Shown: positions 1 through 8,026 of the stretch, piece after piece | Layout: the number at the start of each line of letters is the position of its first letter | How positions within the stretch are numbered: the stretch's first letter is position 1 | Assembly (NCBI RefSeq): GCF_014385065.1 | Contig: NZ_JACRTA010000003.1 | Coordinates: 372,001 to 436,000 of the forward strand | DNA from: Lentihominibacter hominis | GTDB taxonomy: Bacteria > Bacillota > Clostridia > Peptostreptococcales > Anaerovoracaceae | DNA: 64,000 bases | Direction: 5' to 3' | Made by a program: the position numbers and the translations under genes | The notes under the pieces: model-generated | Told to the model about the DNA's origin: nothing | What the model saw: only the letters and a program-made list of their open reading frames with translations | Database searches by the model: none

Positions 1-516
1 AACAAAAACTTCTGTATTTTTTGACATTCTTTGCATATTATGGAAAATTGGATATTGTGTATTTTCATTGCCAATACTTTTAGATGAATTAAACGATCCT
101 TTTACAACAGTATAAATAAAATCCTTAGTAGTAGTTTTTCCAATACTTCCAGTTATGCCAATCACCTTTAAATTAAGATCTCTTCTAATTTTATTGGAGA
201 TTTTTCTAGCAATTTCCCCAGGCAAAGCACAAGGAATTAAATCAGGCTTATTTTCACATTCTCTGTATTGTTGATAAGTTACAAATATAGCCACAACTCC
301 TGCCTTTCTAGCTGAATTTAAAATATTTTTTAGTTCTTTACCCTTATATGCAGCGGTTAAAAACAAGGCGCCACCTTTTCTCATAAAAATTCTGTGTAGA
401 GCCATATTAGTAAGTTCCATATTTTGCATATAAACTAAATATGGAGGTACTTCTATATTTGCAAAATTACATATTTCCTTTAATGTCATTTTTGTAACAA
501 ATTTATTCAATAACAT
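1..516 (-). CDS. MurF-like Mur ligase family protein, partial (C-terminus beyond window start)
   Basis: The reading frame is open from an ATG at 516 to the window edge (172 codons). The first ~115 residues resemble the substrate-binding N-terminal domain of MurF/MurE ligases, and a P-loop GITGSIGKTTT lies at residues 120-130, close to the family's GxTGTNGKTTT. Mur ligases join an amino acid or peptide to a carboxylate through an acyl phosphate made with ATP. The domain layout (N-domain of about 100 residues, then P-loop) fits MurF better than MurC or MurD. The start has only a weak purine-rich ribosome binding site. It follows two ATP-grasp genes of a surface-polymer cluster rather than the dcw cluster, so I infer an accessory ligase acting on a surface polymer or its peptide, not necessarily the essential MurF. 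The central and C-terminal domains are outside the window. Confidence 0.75.
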   Translation of the reverse strand, partial: MLLNKFVTKMTLKEICNFANIEVPPYLVYMQNMELTNMALHRIFMRKGGALFLTAAYKGKELKNILNSARKAGVVAIFVTYQQYRECENKPDLIPCALPGEIARKISNKIRRDLNLKVIGITGSIGKTTTKDFIYTVVKGSFNSSKSIGNENTQYPIFHNMQRMSKNTEVFV

Positions 517-601
517 CTTTTTTCTATGTGATTACACTTATAAACAATCACATTTATCCTTTCTTTACAATTAATATACTTTCTTACTACAACATTTATT
601 T

Positions 602-2971
602 TCACCGCTTTGGTAAATGAATCAACTTCCTGCATGTTTTTTTATCGTAACCATATCTTTTCTTTTTTATCTCTAATTTTTTAAGCAAATACTGCATAGT
701 TACCGGACTCAATTTTTCTATTTTAGGATAGTCCGGAAATCTATTTATTTCTGGTAACTTGATTCCACTTTCAGTTATTGCTACATCAAACCCAAAATAT
801 TCAAGTTGAGGTATACTATCAGCAATCTTTATTATAGTTGCCTTTACCTCTCCCCAATGAGGTATATAGCCCTCAATTTTTATGCCTGAATCAGGATGAT
901 ATGGACAATCTTTTATGGAGTTTTTCAATATTATCTTAGCGTTTTCATATCTTCCTGTTTCCAAATCTACTTCAGCAAACATTCCTCCTGCTCCCATATT
1001 ATCAACAGCACCTGTCTTCTTAGAACCAAATCTCATATACGTATTTCCTATTTGAGCTCTTTTTCCATCCTTTTTAAAAACTATTATTCTTATTGTATTT
1101 ACGGCACCTGCATATATCGCCTTAAATTGAGGATGATTTTCTATATATTCTGTTACTAAATAGCTATTTGATGGGTCTTTTAAAATGCGAATTATATCTT
1201 CTTCTCCAACCTTGTCGAAATTTAAATAGTATTGATTATCTACGTATGATAGTTTATAAAAACCATCTCCATGTGAACCTTCATCTGGCTTTAATGCTAA
1301 GATTTTCTTTTCTCTAGCCAATTTCAATATGTCAGAGTAGGTATTTTCATACCCTTGAGGACAATCCATCATATTTATAACTTGATTAATTCCATCTTTT
1401 AGTTTTATATGATAATAGTAATTCGGAAAACATTCTTTGAATTCAGGTAAAATGTATTTGAATGTAATTTTGTCCTCAAACCAACTCTTATAATTCCCAT
1501 TAATATGTCTTAACCATTTATACTCAAAATCTGATATGAATTCCTTTTTATTCTCTTTTGTTATACCATATTGATTTATTCTATATGAAATGAATCCATT
1601 TTTATATGCCCACAGCTTCTCAACTAATCCAACATCTGTATTAGTGAAAAAATCCACAATAACTTCCTTTATCCACCTTACACTTAAATACGGAAGTAAT
1701 CCTTTTGGAAAAAATGCTACAGCAAATCCTCTTCTGATTTTTAACTTAGTTTGATTAATCCCTCTTTTTATAATATTGCTTAAATTTCCTGCCTTAATAT
1801 TTTTTTCATTAACTTTACTTTTTAAAAACTCAACAGTTTCTTTCCCATATGTGTGTATTGAAGGATATTTAGGGATATTTACAAATCTTACAAATTTAAA
1901 TGTTTTGCTAGTAATTAAGACATCTATAGCAAAAAACTGTAACTGTGGAGCATACTCGCACAATTCTTCCACTTTTTTCTTTATATCAAACCAGTATGGT
2001 ATCTGCCCTGATATCGGTTTTTCTGTAATAAAATGATTTTTAGCGTCAATATTAATACCATCCAAAATAAGCTCACCCTTATCATATTTTCCTGTGTTTT
2101 TATCAATATAAGCTATTATTCCTCTAAAATATTTACGCTTTTTTTTATCTGAATTTTTCCTGTGTCTATTTGTCATTGCAAAGCTCTCACCGTAATAGGC
2201 TCTTAACTGTTCTTTTACTCCCTCCATATCTTTTGTATAATGAGCATCAATTCTAAGAAACGCTTCCCCAATCTTTGGCCATGTACTATTATCATTAAAA
2301 ACCACTAGTCTCAATTGATTTCCAAATCTATGATAATGATTATTAAACCCTACTCCGGGTCTTATATATTCAGCTATTACAGACTCTTTTCCGAATGCTC
2401 TTATCTTTCTTATTAATTGCTTTCTACTTCGTATCCTTTTTGTACCGAAATAAAAATATTTACCCCTATATTTTATTAAGATGCTTCTATTACGTTTAGG
2501 ATCTGTTATTACGATACTTCTTTTTTTCTTAATTAGCCGAATTAGATTTTTTATATTAGCTTCCTTATATGGACAATCTTCCAATTTCGATAAATTAATT
2601 CTGCCACTTTTAATTGTTATTTGATAATATAACTTTTGCAAATGTTCCTTAAACGGCTTGAAGACTTTTCTTGTAGTAACTTTATTTGCAAGCCATTTTC
2701 TGTAAATTCCATTTATTGGTTGAATATAATAATAATCCTTTTCCGAGATATATTCGTCCACATTCTTTTTGTTTATATTAAATCGCTTTATATGTCTTGG
2801 CATATAACCATGCCTATATGCCCATATTTTTTCTTTTATTGTATAGTTTTTATCTTTAATTAGATTCCGATATGTTTTTTTAACCCATTTTTTTGCACGT
2901 TTTCCAGAAAAACCTTTTGCTACCAATGGGAAACTTAATATATAAACCACTATTTTTTTTAGAGTTCTCAT
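602..2971 (-). CDS. Tandem sugar-transfer-associated ATP-grasp protein (two homologous halves)
   Basis: This 789-residue protein is an internal duplication. Residues ~45-135 and ~450-540 align (WAYRHGYM/WAYKNGFI, INGIYRKW/INGNYKSW, DCP). Each half continues as an ATP-grasp domain of the sugar-transfer-associated type (ATPgrasp_ST, PF14397). The C-terminal half keeps the hallmarks: KP at 561-562, a Gly-rich loop at 566-570 and E741-I-N743 for metal binding. In the N-terminal half the loop region (154-176) has no glycine pair and the metal-binding Glu is not seen near 360-365, so that half may be inactive. ATP-grasp enzymes form amide or ester bonds through acyl phosphates. The neighbours point to modification of a surface glycopolymer. 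The start has GAGG only 2-3 nt upstream. The gene looks more AT-rich than the housekeeping genes (not computed), which may mean transfer. Substrate unknown. Confidence 0.8.
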   Translation of the reverse strand: MRTLKKIVVYILSFPLVAKGFSGKRAKKWVKKTYRNLIKDKNYTIKEKIWAYRHGYMPRHIKRFNINKKNVDEYISEKDYYYIQPINGIYRKWLANKVTTRKVFKPFKEHLQKLYYQITIKSGRINLSKLEDCPYKEANIKNLIRLIKKKRSIVITDPKRNRSILIKYRGKYFYFGTKRIRSRKQLIRKIRAFGKESVIAEYIRPGVGFNNHYHRFGNQLRLVVFNDNSTWPKIGEAFLRIDAHYTKDMEGVKEQLRAYYGESFAMTNRHRKNSDKKKRKYFRGIIAYIDKNTGKYDKGELILDGINIDAKNHFITEKPISGQIPYWFDIKKKVEELCEYAPQLQFFAIDVLITSKTFKFVRFVNIPKYPSIHTYGKETVEFLKSKVNEKNIKAGNLSNIIKRGINQTKLKIRRGFAVAFFPKGLLPYLSVRWIKEVIVDFFTNTDVGLVEKLWAYKNGFISYRINQYGITKENKKEFISDFEYKWLRHINGNYKSWFEDKITFKYILPEFKECFPNYYYHIKLKDGINQVINMMDCPQGYENTYSDILKLAREKKILALKPDEGSHGDGFYKLSYVDNQYYLNFDKVGEEDIIRILKDPSNSYLVTEYIENHPQFKAIYAGAVNTIRIIVFKKDGKRAQIGNTYMRFGSKKTGAVDNMGAGGMFAEVDLETGRYENAKIILKNSIKDCPYHPDSGIKIEGYIPHWGEVKATIIKIADSIPQLEYFGFDVAITESGIKLPEINRFPDYPKIEKLSPVTMQYLLKKLEIKKKRYGYDKKTCRKLIHLPKR

Positions 2972-2997
2972 TCCTCGTTACATCCAATCTTACTAAC

Positions 2998-4047
2998 CTA
3001 CTTATTTATCACACCATAATTCCTAAAAAACTCTCCGAGTTCCCCTTTTTTCTGACCACCCCACAACTGTAATATGTTTACACCCGAAGAAGTATTTGCT
3101 TCTATTACACAGACTTCTTTATCTGTGATCAAAAGATCCCATGCTATAAAATCCATATAAGGTACCTTTTTGCAGACTTCGAGAATCTGTTTTTTTATTC
3201 CTTCCCAATATGGTATTTTTATTCCTTTTATCTGTTTTCCAGAATCGGGATGAAAATCATATTGTTTCAAATCATGAAGACTTCTTCCTTCACTGAGAAC
3301 ACCTGTCTTCAAATCTATTTTAGATACAAGTCCTCCCTTACTGCCGTTGTCTACCGGTATCGTATTGCTTCTTCCCATACGCTGCACAGCAAAAAATATC
3401 TTGAATTCATGACTTTCTATATCTCGCATGGTTATCAGTCTAATCGTATTTACCGTCTTATCATATAATTCATCAGCATAATGATGTTGCTCCATGCATT
3501 CACAAATAATATACTCATCACTTCTATCAAGAAAAGCATAAAACTCATTCAAAGTTTTTCGACGACTGTTTATAAAAATCTTATTATCCTTATAATCTAT
3601 ACGATATACCCCATTACCCTTTCCCAGTGCAAAGGGTTTTACAAAAAGTTTACTTTCTTTTATAAGACATTCATATATAGCTTCTTTATTTCGAACGCCA
3701 TTCTCAAAATCAAGTATTACGTTTTTATTCTTAATAAAATAATTTATAGGCATTCGAATATATTGCTTCAAAATTTCACTGCATATCACTTTATTGTTAA
3801 AAGCAAAATCAAAAGGCTCATTTATATATCTTGATCTATACCAATCAAATTCAGAAAGAAATTCTTTTCTGTCGTTATGTTTTAAATCGTATAATATGTA
3901 TTGGTCTGCCAGATATCCTCCGAACAAATTGCATTTCAGTTTTATATGTAACGGAACTTTGAAAGTATTCTTCACGAAAACAATTCTCGTCAGATAAAGA
4001 ACTATAAGCTTTATTTTTTTTAATACCTTCTTGCAAAATTTCATCAT
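2998..4047 (-). CDS. Sugar-transfer-associated ATP-grasp protein
   Basis: This single-domain 349-residue relative of the neighbouring tandem protein has the ATP-grasp signature intact: K137-P138, a Gly-rich loop GKGNG at 142-146, a VNTIRL strand at 199-204, VDNGSKGG at 232-239 and the metal-binding E316-A-N318. The family is usually annotated as involved in sugar transfer and is found in exopolysaccharide and teichoic-acid loci; the reaction is not established. A basic, hydrophobic N-terminus (residues 1-25) could associate with the membrane. It overlaps the upstream nucleotidyltransferase gene by 4 nt, so the two are probably translationally coupled. I infer that it attaches an acyl or amino-acyl group to a surface polymer precursor. 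Confidence 0.82.
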   Translation of the reverse strand: MMKFCKKVLKKIKLIVLYLTRIVFVKNTFKVPLHIKLKCNLFGGYLADQYILYDLKHNDRKEFLSEFDWYRSRYINEPFDFAFNNKVICSEILKQYIRMPINYFIKNKNVILDFENGVRNKEAIYECLIKESKLFVKPFALGKGNGVYRIDYKDNKIFINSRRKTLNEFYAFLDRSDEYIICECMEQHHYADELYDKTVNTIRLITMRDIESHEFKIFFAVQRMGRSNTIPVDNGSKGGLVSKIDLKTGVLSEGRSLHDLKQYDFHPDSGKQIKGIKIPYWEGIKKQILEVCKKVPYMDFIAWDLLITDKEVCVIEANTSSGVNILQLWGGQKKGELGEFFRNYGVINK

Positions 4048-4637
4048 ATTTTTATCGTTTCATAATCACACGGAGAATTTATATCCGTTGTCATATCATC
4101 TACCAATATAAATTTTTCTTTTATTTCTATAGGATTTTCAAAACTCTGACCTGTAAATGACTGATATACCTGCCACCCTGCACATTTTCTCAATTTGCCT
4201 TGCAGATACAAATCTTTTACCTGCTTTACGTGTGTACGAAATAACATTTCGTCTTTTATCTTTACAGCAACTATCGTTTTCTGATTTCCAAAAAAAAGAA
4301 TGTCTTCTGCCTCTTCTTCAATAATCTTTTTTATTGAAGATTCCGTATAAAACGTGTCACCATACAGGAAGCACATATCCGAAACTATAAGTTCCTCTGT
4401 AAATCTATCTATCTCATATATGTTGTTTAACGGTTCATATCTTCTGCTTCCGGAAATTTCATATCTTTTGTCATGAGATGTGACTATAATTTCAAATTCT
4501 TTTGATGCTTTAGCCAATAATCTCACAGATCTTGATATCAATTTTTCACCGTTAACAGCAGCAAAATGTTTGGGAATTCCCATATAATTGTTCCAGCGCA
4601 TGCCTTTGCCATCGGCCATTATAACGACTCTTTTCAT
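4044..4637 (-). CDS. Sugar/polyol-phosphate nucleotidyltransferase-like protein
   Basis: The 197-residue protein opens with MKRVVIMADGKGMRW...GIPKHF, the nucleotide-binding signature of the MobA/IspD/GlmU-type nucleotidyltransferase fold (normally LAAGxGxRM...PK), and has a DxD-like turn in FLYGDTF. Such enzymes make NDP- or CDP-activated sugars, polyols or amino-alcohols. The reading frame extends upstream to a GTG at 4652, but the ATG at 4637 has an AGGTG about 12 nt upstream and starts exactly at the conserved strand, so I use it. The gene lies between a glycerophosphotransferase gene and an ATP-grasp gene. It may supply an activated donor for this polymer, possibly a CDP-linked one, but the product is not determined by sequence. 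The unusual ADGKG in place of AAGxG makes the nucleotide specificity uncertain. Confidence 0.7.
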   Translation of the reverse strand: MKRVVIMADGKGMRWNNYMGIPKHFAAVNGEKLISRSVRLLAKASKEFEIIVTSHDKRYEISGSRRYEPLNNIYEIDRFTEELIVSDMCFLYGDTFYTESSIKKIIEEEAEDILFFGNQKTIVAVKIKDEMLFRTHVKQVKDLYLQGKLRKCAGWQVYQSFTGQSFENPIEIKEKFILVDDMTTDINSPCDYETIKI

Positions 4638-4652
4638 TTGAAATTTACACAC

Positions 4653-5777
4653 CTATTCATTCATTAATTTCTTTATCAAATCCACTATATTGTCAGTAGC
4701 ATGTCCTAAATTTTCAGGTAAATATTTCCTTCTGTATCTTTCTATAAAATTCATATCATAATTTTCGCAACAAATGCTTTCCATTAACTTTCCAATGTCT
4801 TTAAAAGCATATAGTTCAGCTTCACTTTTCAAATTTATATTGAGACCGTTATTTTCTATATATTCCTTATAATCATAAAGCCAGTAATATGTTTTTTTCT
4901 TCAATACTGCTGCTTCCAATGCTGCCGCGGAATAATCTGTTATAAAATAATCACATACGGCTATAAGATCTATAGTCTTCCAGTTTTCCAGATAGTACAC
5001 GTTATCTGCAGTCTTTTTTGTATGTAGGTATTCTCCCGGATGCTTTTTTATAATAAGTACATAATCTTTATTAACTGAATCTATTATCTTTTCCCATCCC
5101 GATTTCATATTTCGCCTGAATGTCGGAGCATAAAGAATTATTTTTTTGTCTCTAAATTCTGGAAATTGGCAAAAAAAATTTTTTCTATTGTATTCTTCTG
5201 TATTCAACAAATAGTCAATCCTCGGAAGACCATAATTGAGAATTTTGTCTTCCGAAATATTGAATGATTCGCAATAGTACTTATTCCAAACTGAAGCTCC
5301 TGCTATAACATAGTCATAATTTTTATGCATATTAAGCGCATATGCGTATTCACTCTTTCTTCCTGATTTTTTCCCAAGGGTTTGATATCCTGATTTTTTT
5401 ATTTTACCTATTGCATGCCATATTTGAATTATCTTCAATTTTTTCTTATGCTTTAACAAGCTTACAGCAGGCCAATATGAATCAATTATGCATAGTTTAC
5501 TGGTTGCAAGATGATACATGCTTGTAAACATGCACTTTATAAACTTAATGTAATCATTTCTTCGGCTACCCATATGACAGCAGATGTTTACACAATGAAT
5601 ACCAGTCAGATCAAGATGATTCTGTATTAAAGAAAAATCTAATGGGAGTTCATTACTTTGCCGACTGCAAAACAATATTTTTTTCTCATCACAGGGAAAT
5701 AGTTTTAGAAAAAAATATATTATATTCAAAATAAATTTTGATACATGTATTATTCCTTTTGTAATGATTGTTTTCAT
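4653..5777 (-). CDS. CDP-glycerol:poly(glycerophosphate) glycerophosphotransferase family protein (TagB/TagF-like)
   Basis: The 374-residue protein has hallmarks of the Glyphos_transf family (PF04464): IIQIWHAIG near residue 134, a GLPRIDYL segment, LILYAPTFR-type IILYAPTF, KKHPGEYL and YFITDYSAAALEAAV. These GT-B-fold enzymes transfer glycerol-phosphate or ribitol-phosphate from CDP-polyols to teichoic-acid chains at the inner face of the membrane. A hydrophobic N-terminus (about residues 8-27) fits membrane association. At 374 residues it matches single-domain primases such as TagB, not long TagF polymerases. It is directly upstream (in transcription) of the nucleotidyltransferase and downstream of the TagGH-like exporter genes, so a wall-polymer pathway is well supported. 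The exact polyol is not determinable. Confidence 0.85.
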   Translation of the reverse strand: MKTIITKGIIHVSKFILNIIYFFLKLFPCDEKKILFCSRQSNELPLDFSLIQNHLDLTGIHCVNICCHMGSRRNDYIKFIKCMFTSMYHLATSKLCIIDSYWPAVSLLKHKKKLKIIQIWHAIGKIKKSGYQTLGKKSGRKSEYAYALNMHKNYDYVIAGASVWNKYYCESFNISEDKILNYGLPRIDYLLNTEEYNRKNFFCQFPEFRDKKIILYAPTFRRNMKSGWEKIIDSVNKDYVLIIKKHPGEYLHTKKTADNVYYLENWKTIDLIAVCDYFITDYSAAALEAAVLKKKTYYWLYDYKEYIENNGLNINLKSEAELYAFKDIGKLMESICCENYDMNFIERYRRKYLPENLGHATDNIVDLIKKLMNE

Positions 5778-5797
5778 TGTTTACTCTCTTTTAGTAA

Positions 5798-6688
5798 TTA
5801 CATCCTCATAAAACTTAATACAATCCCTAGTCCTACAACAAGAACTGTCAGTAGCAATATCAAAATTATCATCTGCTTATGCGACATTTCCACAGGATGC
5901 TTAATACGGTTCTCACTCTCACTTGTCACTCTTGTAAGATCTGTGGTTTCTTTTCGTTTGAGACTTTCATTATACATACTCACAGCTTTTTTTATATTCC
6001 CATCGTAGAGAACTCTCCCTGACCTGAGTACAATACCCCTGTCACAGAACTGCTTTGCTGTAGCTGTAGAATGCGTAACAAGAAGCAGTGTCGTTCCATA
6101 ATCTTTTATCATTTTCTTGATTCTATCGACACATTTCTTCTGAAATTTTAAATCTCCTACACTCAATGCTTCATCTACTATCAAAATATCAGGCCTTATA
6201 CAGACATTTATTGCAAATCCCAGCCTTGCTTTCATCCCGCTGGAATATGTTCGAAGCGGCTGATCTATATATTCACCTATTTCGGCAAACTCTACAATAT
6301 CCTCTTCAACTTCTTCTATTTCTTTATTGGTCATGCCGGTAAGCTGCCCTTTGAGATAGATGTTCTCTCTTCCTGAAAACTCAGGGTCAAATCCTGCTGT
6401 CAGCTCTAAAAGTGCTCCTACCCTTCCTTTCACATGTATCTTTCCGTGAGTTGGAAAAGAGACTCCTGTTATCATTTTAAGTATTGTGGATTTTCCTGCG
6501 CCGTTTCGGCCAAACAAAGCAACAGACTCACCTTTTTTTACAGAAAAAGATACATCATTTATTGCTCGTTTTTCTCTATATGTCACAGATTTTATAAATG
6601 TAGCCAAGAATCTTTTCTTGTCATTTTTGAATAATTTATATATTTTTGTAACATGATCCAATGCTATAACATTATTTTTATCAGTCAT
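5798..6688 (-). CDS. ABC transporter ATP-binding protein, polysaccharide/teichoic acid exporter (TagH-like)
   Basis: The 296-residue ATPase shows Walker A GRNGAGKST, signature SSGMKARLGFA, Walker B ILIVDEALSVGD and the switch histidine in LLLVTHS. SSGMxARL with DEALxVGD is typical of the TagH/Wzt group that exports teichoic acids and O-antigens. A C-terminal hydrophobic segment (the last ~25 residues) may be a membrane anchor; such C-terminal extensions occur in this group. The frame is open upstream to 6820, but that would overlap the permease gene by 118 nt. The ATG at 6688 begins MTDKNNVIALDHVTKIYK, lies 14 nt after the permease stop and has a GAGG upstream, so I use it. It forms the exporter with the permease gene before it. 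Confidence 0.9.
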   Translation of the reverse strand: MTDKNNVIALDHVTKIYKLFKNDKKRFLATFIKSVTYREKRAINDVSFSVKKGESVALFGRNGAGKSTILKMITGVSFPTHGKIHVKGRVGALLELTAGFDPEFSGRENIYLKGQLTGMTNKEIEEVEEDIVEFAEIGEYIDQPLRTYSSGMKARLGFAINVCIRPDILIVDEALSVGDLKFQKKCVDRIKKMIKDYGTTLLLVTHSTATAKQFCDRGIVLRSGRVLYDGNIKKAVSMYNESLKRKETTDLTRVTSESENRIKHPVEMSHKQMIILILLLTVLVVGLGIVLSFMRM

Positions 6689-6702
6689 CTTATTTTTCTG
6701 CC

Positions 6703-7509
6703 TCACAAAATATCTGGTATCTCTTTTACGGTTCTGTTGTACGCCCATGTAGCTGCGACGATCATGACGAGCAGCATTATCATAAAACATATGAACGGTA
6801 TCCTTTCTTGCCATATCCAAGTCTCATATATGAATGTGTTTCTGTATCCAGATGCAAAATAGCTCACAGGATTAAACAGCATTAAAATTTTTATCCAGCC
6901 CACTTCTATACTGTTGACATCATACATTACTCCCGAAAGCCAAAATATAGGGGTTACAAAAGAACGAACCAGATTTTTAAAGTCCTTACTCATAGCAGAA
7001 AGCATAGAAGCAAACAGACTCCAAAATGTAAAAAATATTACCATAAGCAACAAATATATGGGCAATTGCAATATGTATTTGCCCGGGAAATGTCCCAGAA
7101 TTATGAAAATAATAAGCATAATACCGATAATGAAAAAATGTATCATCAGCTTAGATAAGCCTACGAATGTAGGTATCGTAGATATGGGAAATTTCATCTT
7201 TGTAACAAGATATCTGTATTTTAATATCGCCCCCGTACCCTGACTTATCATAGCACTCATATAAAACCACGGTACCATTCCTGCCAATATCCAAAGGATA
7301 TACGGGCATCCGTTTATATCTCTGTTTGCCCTAAGCCCTATTGAAAACGCGAACCACAATACTAAAACCATGACTGTCGGCTTTATAATAGCCCATGCCC
7401 ATCCCAGTGCAGCACCGGAATAGGTTTTTACTATATCAGCCTTAGCCAATTTCAATATCTGCTCGCGCCACATAATATGTTCTTTTATTATTTCAAATAA
7501 TGTTTTCAC
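6703..7509 (-). CDS. ABC-2 type permease, polysaccharide/teichoic acid exporter (TagG-like)
   Basis: The 268-residue protein has about six membrane segments and the ABC-2 permease features of the TagG/Wzm family, including LKLAKADIVKTYSGAALGWAWAIIKPTVMV near the N-terminus, PFFWLSGVMYD-like PIFWLSGVMYD, and FNPVSYFASGYR. TagG proteins form the channel through which undecaprenyl-linked polymers cross the membrane. It is first in the visible run permease, ATPase, glycerophosphotransferase, nucleotidyltransferase, ATP-grasp, ATP-grasp, MurF-like. The spacing is tight throughout, so one operon ending beyond the window start is likely. I saw no strong promoter between this gene and the XRE gene at 7534, whose transcript may read into it. 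Confidence 0.88.
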   Translation of the reverse strand: MKTLFEIIKEHIMWREQILKLAKADIVKTYSGAALGWAWAIIKPTVMVLVLWFAFSIGLRANRDINGCPYILWILAGMVPWFYMSAMISQGTGAILKYRYLVTKMKFPISTIPTFVGLSKLMIHFFIIGIMLIIFIILGHFPGKYILQLPIYLLLMVIFFTFWSLFASMLSAMSKDFKNLVRSFVTPIFWLSGVMYDVNSIEVGWIKILMLFNPVSYFASGYRNTFIYETWIWQERIPFICFMIMLLVMIVAATWAYNRTVKEIPDIL

Positions 7510-7533
7510 TTTTTTTTCCTATCAAAACGCCTA

Positions 7534-7731
7534 TTATTTTCTAAATACAAGAATATCTTCAACATTACAATCTAAAATTTCACATAATAAATCAATCGTT
7601 ACTGTACTCAAGGGTTCGTTATGACGAATCCTGTGTATAGTTGAACTTCTTACGCTGTATTTTTTTATAAGTTTATATGTACTTATATTCTTCTTTTTTA
7701 TGGTCTCCCAAAAGGGCGTATATTCAATCAT
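7534..7731 (-). CDS. Small XRE/Cro-type HTH regulator
   Basis: The 65-residue protein is little more than one helix-turn-helix domain of the Cro/C1 type, most like the YozG/HTH_26 group: TYKLIKKYSVRSSTIHRIRHNEPLSTVTIDLLCEIL, then a C-terminal DILVF strand. Its start is 14 nt downstream of the first of two palindromic operators at 7746-7798, which lie inside its transcribed leader, with a strong promoter behind them (7809-7837). That arrangement suggests tight repression by itself or by the divergent regulator. It stops 25 nt before the exporter permease gene and may be co-transcribed with the surface-polymer cluster, so it could control that cluster. That link is inference. Confidence 0.8.
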   Translation of the reverse strand: MIEYTPFWETIKKKNISTYKLIKKYSVRSSTIHRIRHNEPLSTVTIDLLCEILDCNVEDILVFRK

Positions 7732-7745
7732 TTCCCACTCTCATT

Positions 7746-7764
7746 TTAACCTGTTTCAGGTTAA
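7746..7764. promoter_or_regulatory. Operator O1 (19-bp inverted repeat)
   Basis: TTAACCTGTTTCAGGTTAA has perfect 8-bp arms around a 3-nt centre. It lies 14 bp before the start codon of the minus-strand XRE gene. It is repeated at 7780-7798 (centre AAA) and 7913-7931 (one mismatch). Repressor binding here would block transcript elongation or initiation for the minus-strand gene. The cognate protein, one of the two flanking XRE regulators, is inferred. Confidence 0.8.
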
Positions 7765-7779
7765 CAATTGATAAAAATT

Positions 7780-7798
7780 TTAACCTGAAACAGGTTAA
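7780..7798. promoter_or_regulatory. Operator O2 (19-bp inverted repeat)
   Basis: TTAACCTGAAACAGGTTAA has the same arms as O1. Its centre is 34 bp from the O1 centre, close to three helical turns, which would suit cooperative binding of two dimers on one DNA face. It lies about 10 bp downstream of the minus-strand -10 element. Confidence 0.8.
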
Positions 7799-7808
7799 TT
7801 CATTTATT

Positions 7809-7837
7809 ACTATACAGTATTTTGACCCAATAGTCAA
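7809..7837 (-). promoter_or_regulatory. Sigma-A type promoter of the minus-strand XRE gene
   Basis: Read on the minus strand: TTGACT (7832-7837), a 17-nt spacer, then TATAGT (7809-7814). Transcription would start near 7802 and pass through O2 and O1. An 11-C tract sits immediately upstream of the -35 element. Confidence 0.75.
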
Positions 7838-7840
7838 TCA

Positions 7841-7851
7841 CCCCCCCCCCC
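7841..7851. repeat. Homopolymeric C11 tract next to a promoter
   Basis: Eleven consecutive C residues stand in otherwise AT-rich intergenic DNA, 4 bp upstream of the minus-strand -35 element and between two divergent regulators. Such tracts slip during replication. Here a length change would alter the spacing between O3 and the minus-strand promoter, or any upstream contact of RNA polymerase. Phase variation is inference. Confidence 0.85.
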
Positions 7852-7912
7852 TCAAAAAATAGCAAAAAATTCAAATAAATTTTTTAAAGAAGAAACATAT
7901 TCTGCATCGTTT

Positions 7913-7931
7913 TTAATCTGTTTCAGGTTAA
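7913..7931. promoter_or_regulatory. Operator O3 (19-bp inverted repeat, one mismatch)
   Basis: TTAATCTGTTTCAGGTTAA differs from O1 by one base. It lies 96 bp before the plus-strand XRE start and just upstream of a TATAAT at 7959-7964, near where the -35 region of a plus-strand promoter should lie. It probably controls the plus-strand gene. Confidence 0.75.
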
Positions 7932-7958
7932 AAACGCTATAGAAACAATCATATGTTC

Positions 7959-7964
7959 TATAAT
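7959..7964 (+). promoter_or_regulatory. Probable -10 element of the plus-strand XRE gene
   Basis: A consensus TATAAT stands 63 bp before the chosen start at 8027. No good -35 hexamer is seen 17 bp upstream, so the promoter may be weak or need an activator; operator O3 ends 27 bp upstream of it. Confidence 0.5.
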
Positions 7965-8026
7965 CAAAATCATAAAGTAAAATTTTGGATAAAAATGTCG
8001 ACTTTATGGAGGTGATATACAACGTA

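Noticed and set aside
5342..5527. Open frame opposite the glycerophosphotransferase gene
   Set aside because: It lies wholly inside a well-supported gene on the other strand, with no ribosome binding site or family signature.
7841..7851. C11 tract as a sequencing artefact
   Set aside because: Length may be uncertain by a base or two, but a homopolymer of this size at a promoter cannot be dismissed, so it is kept as a repeat.
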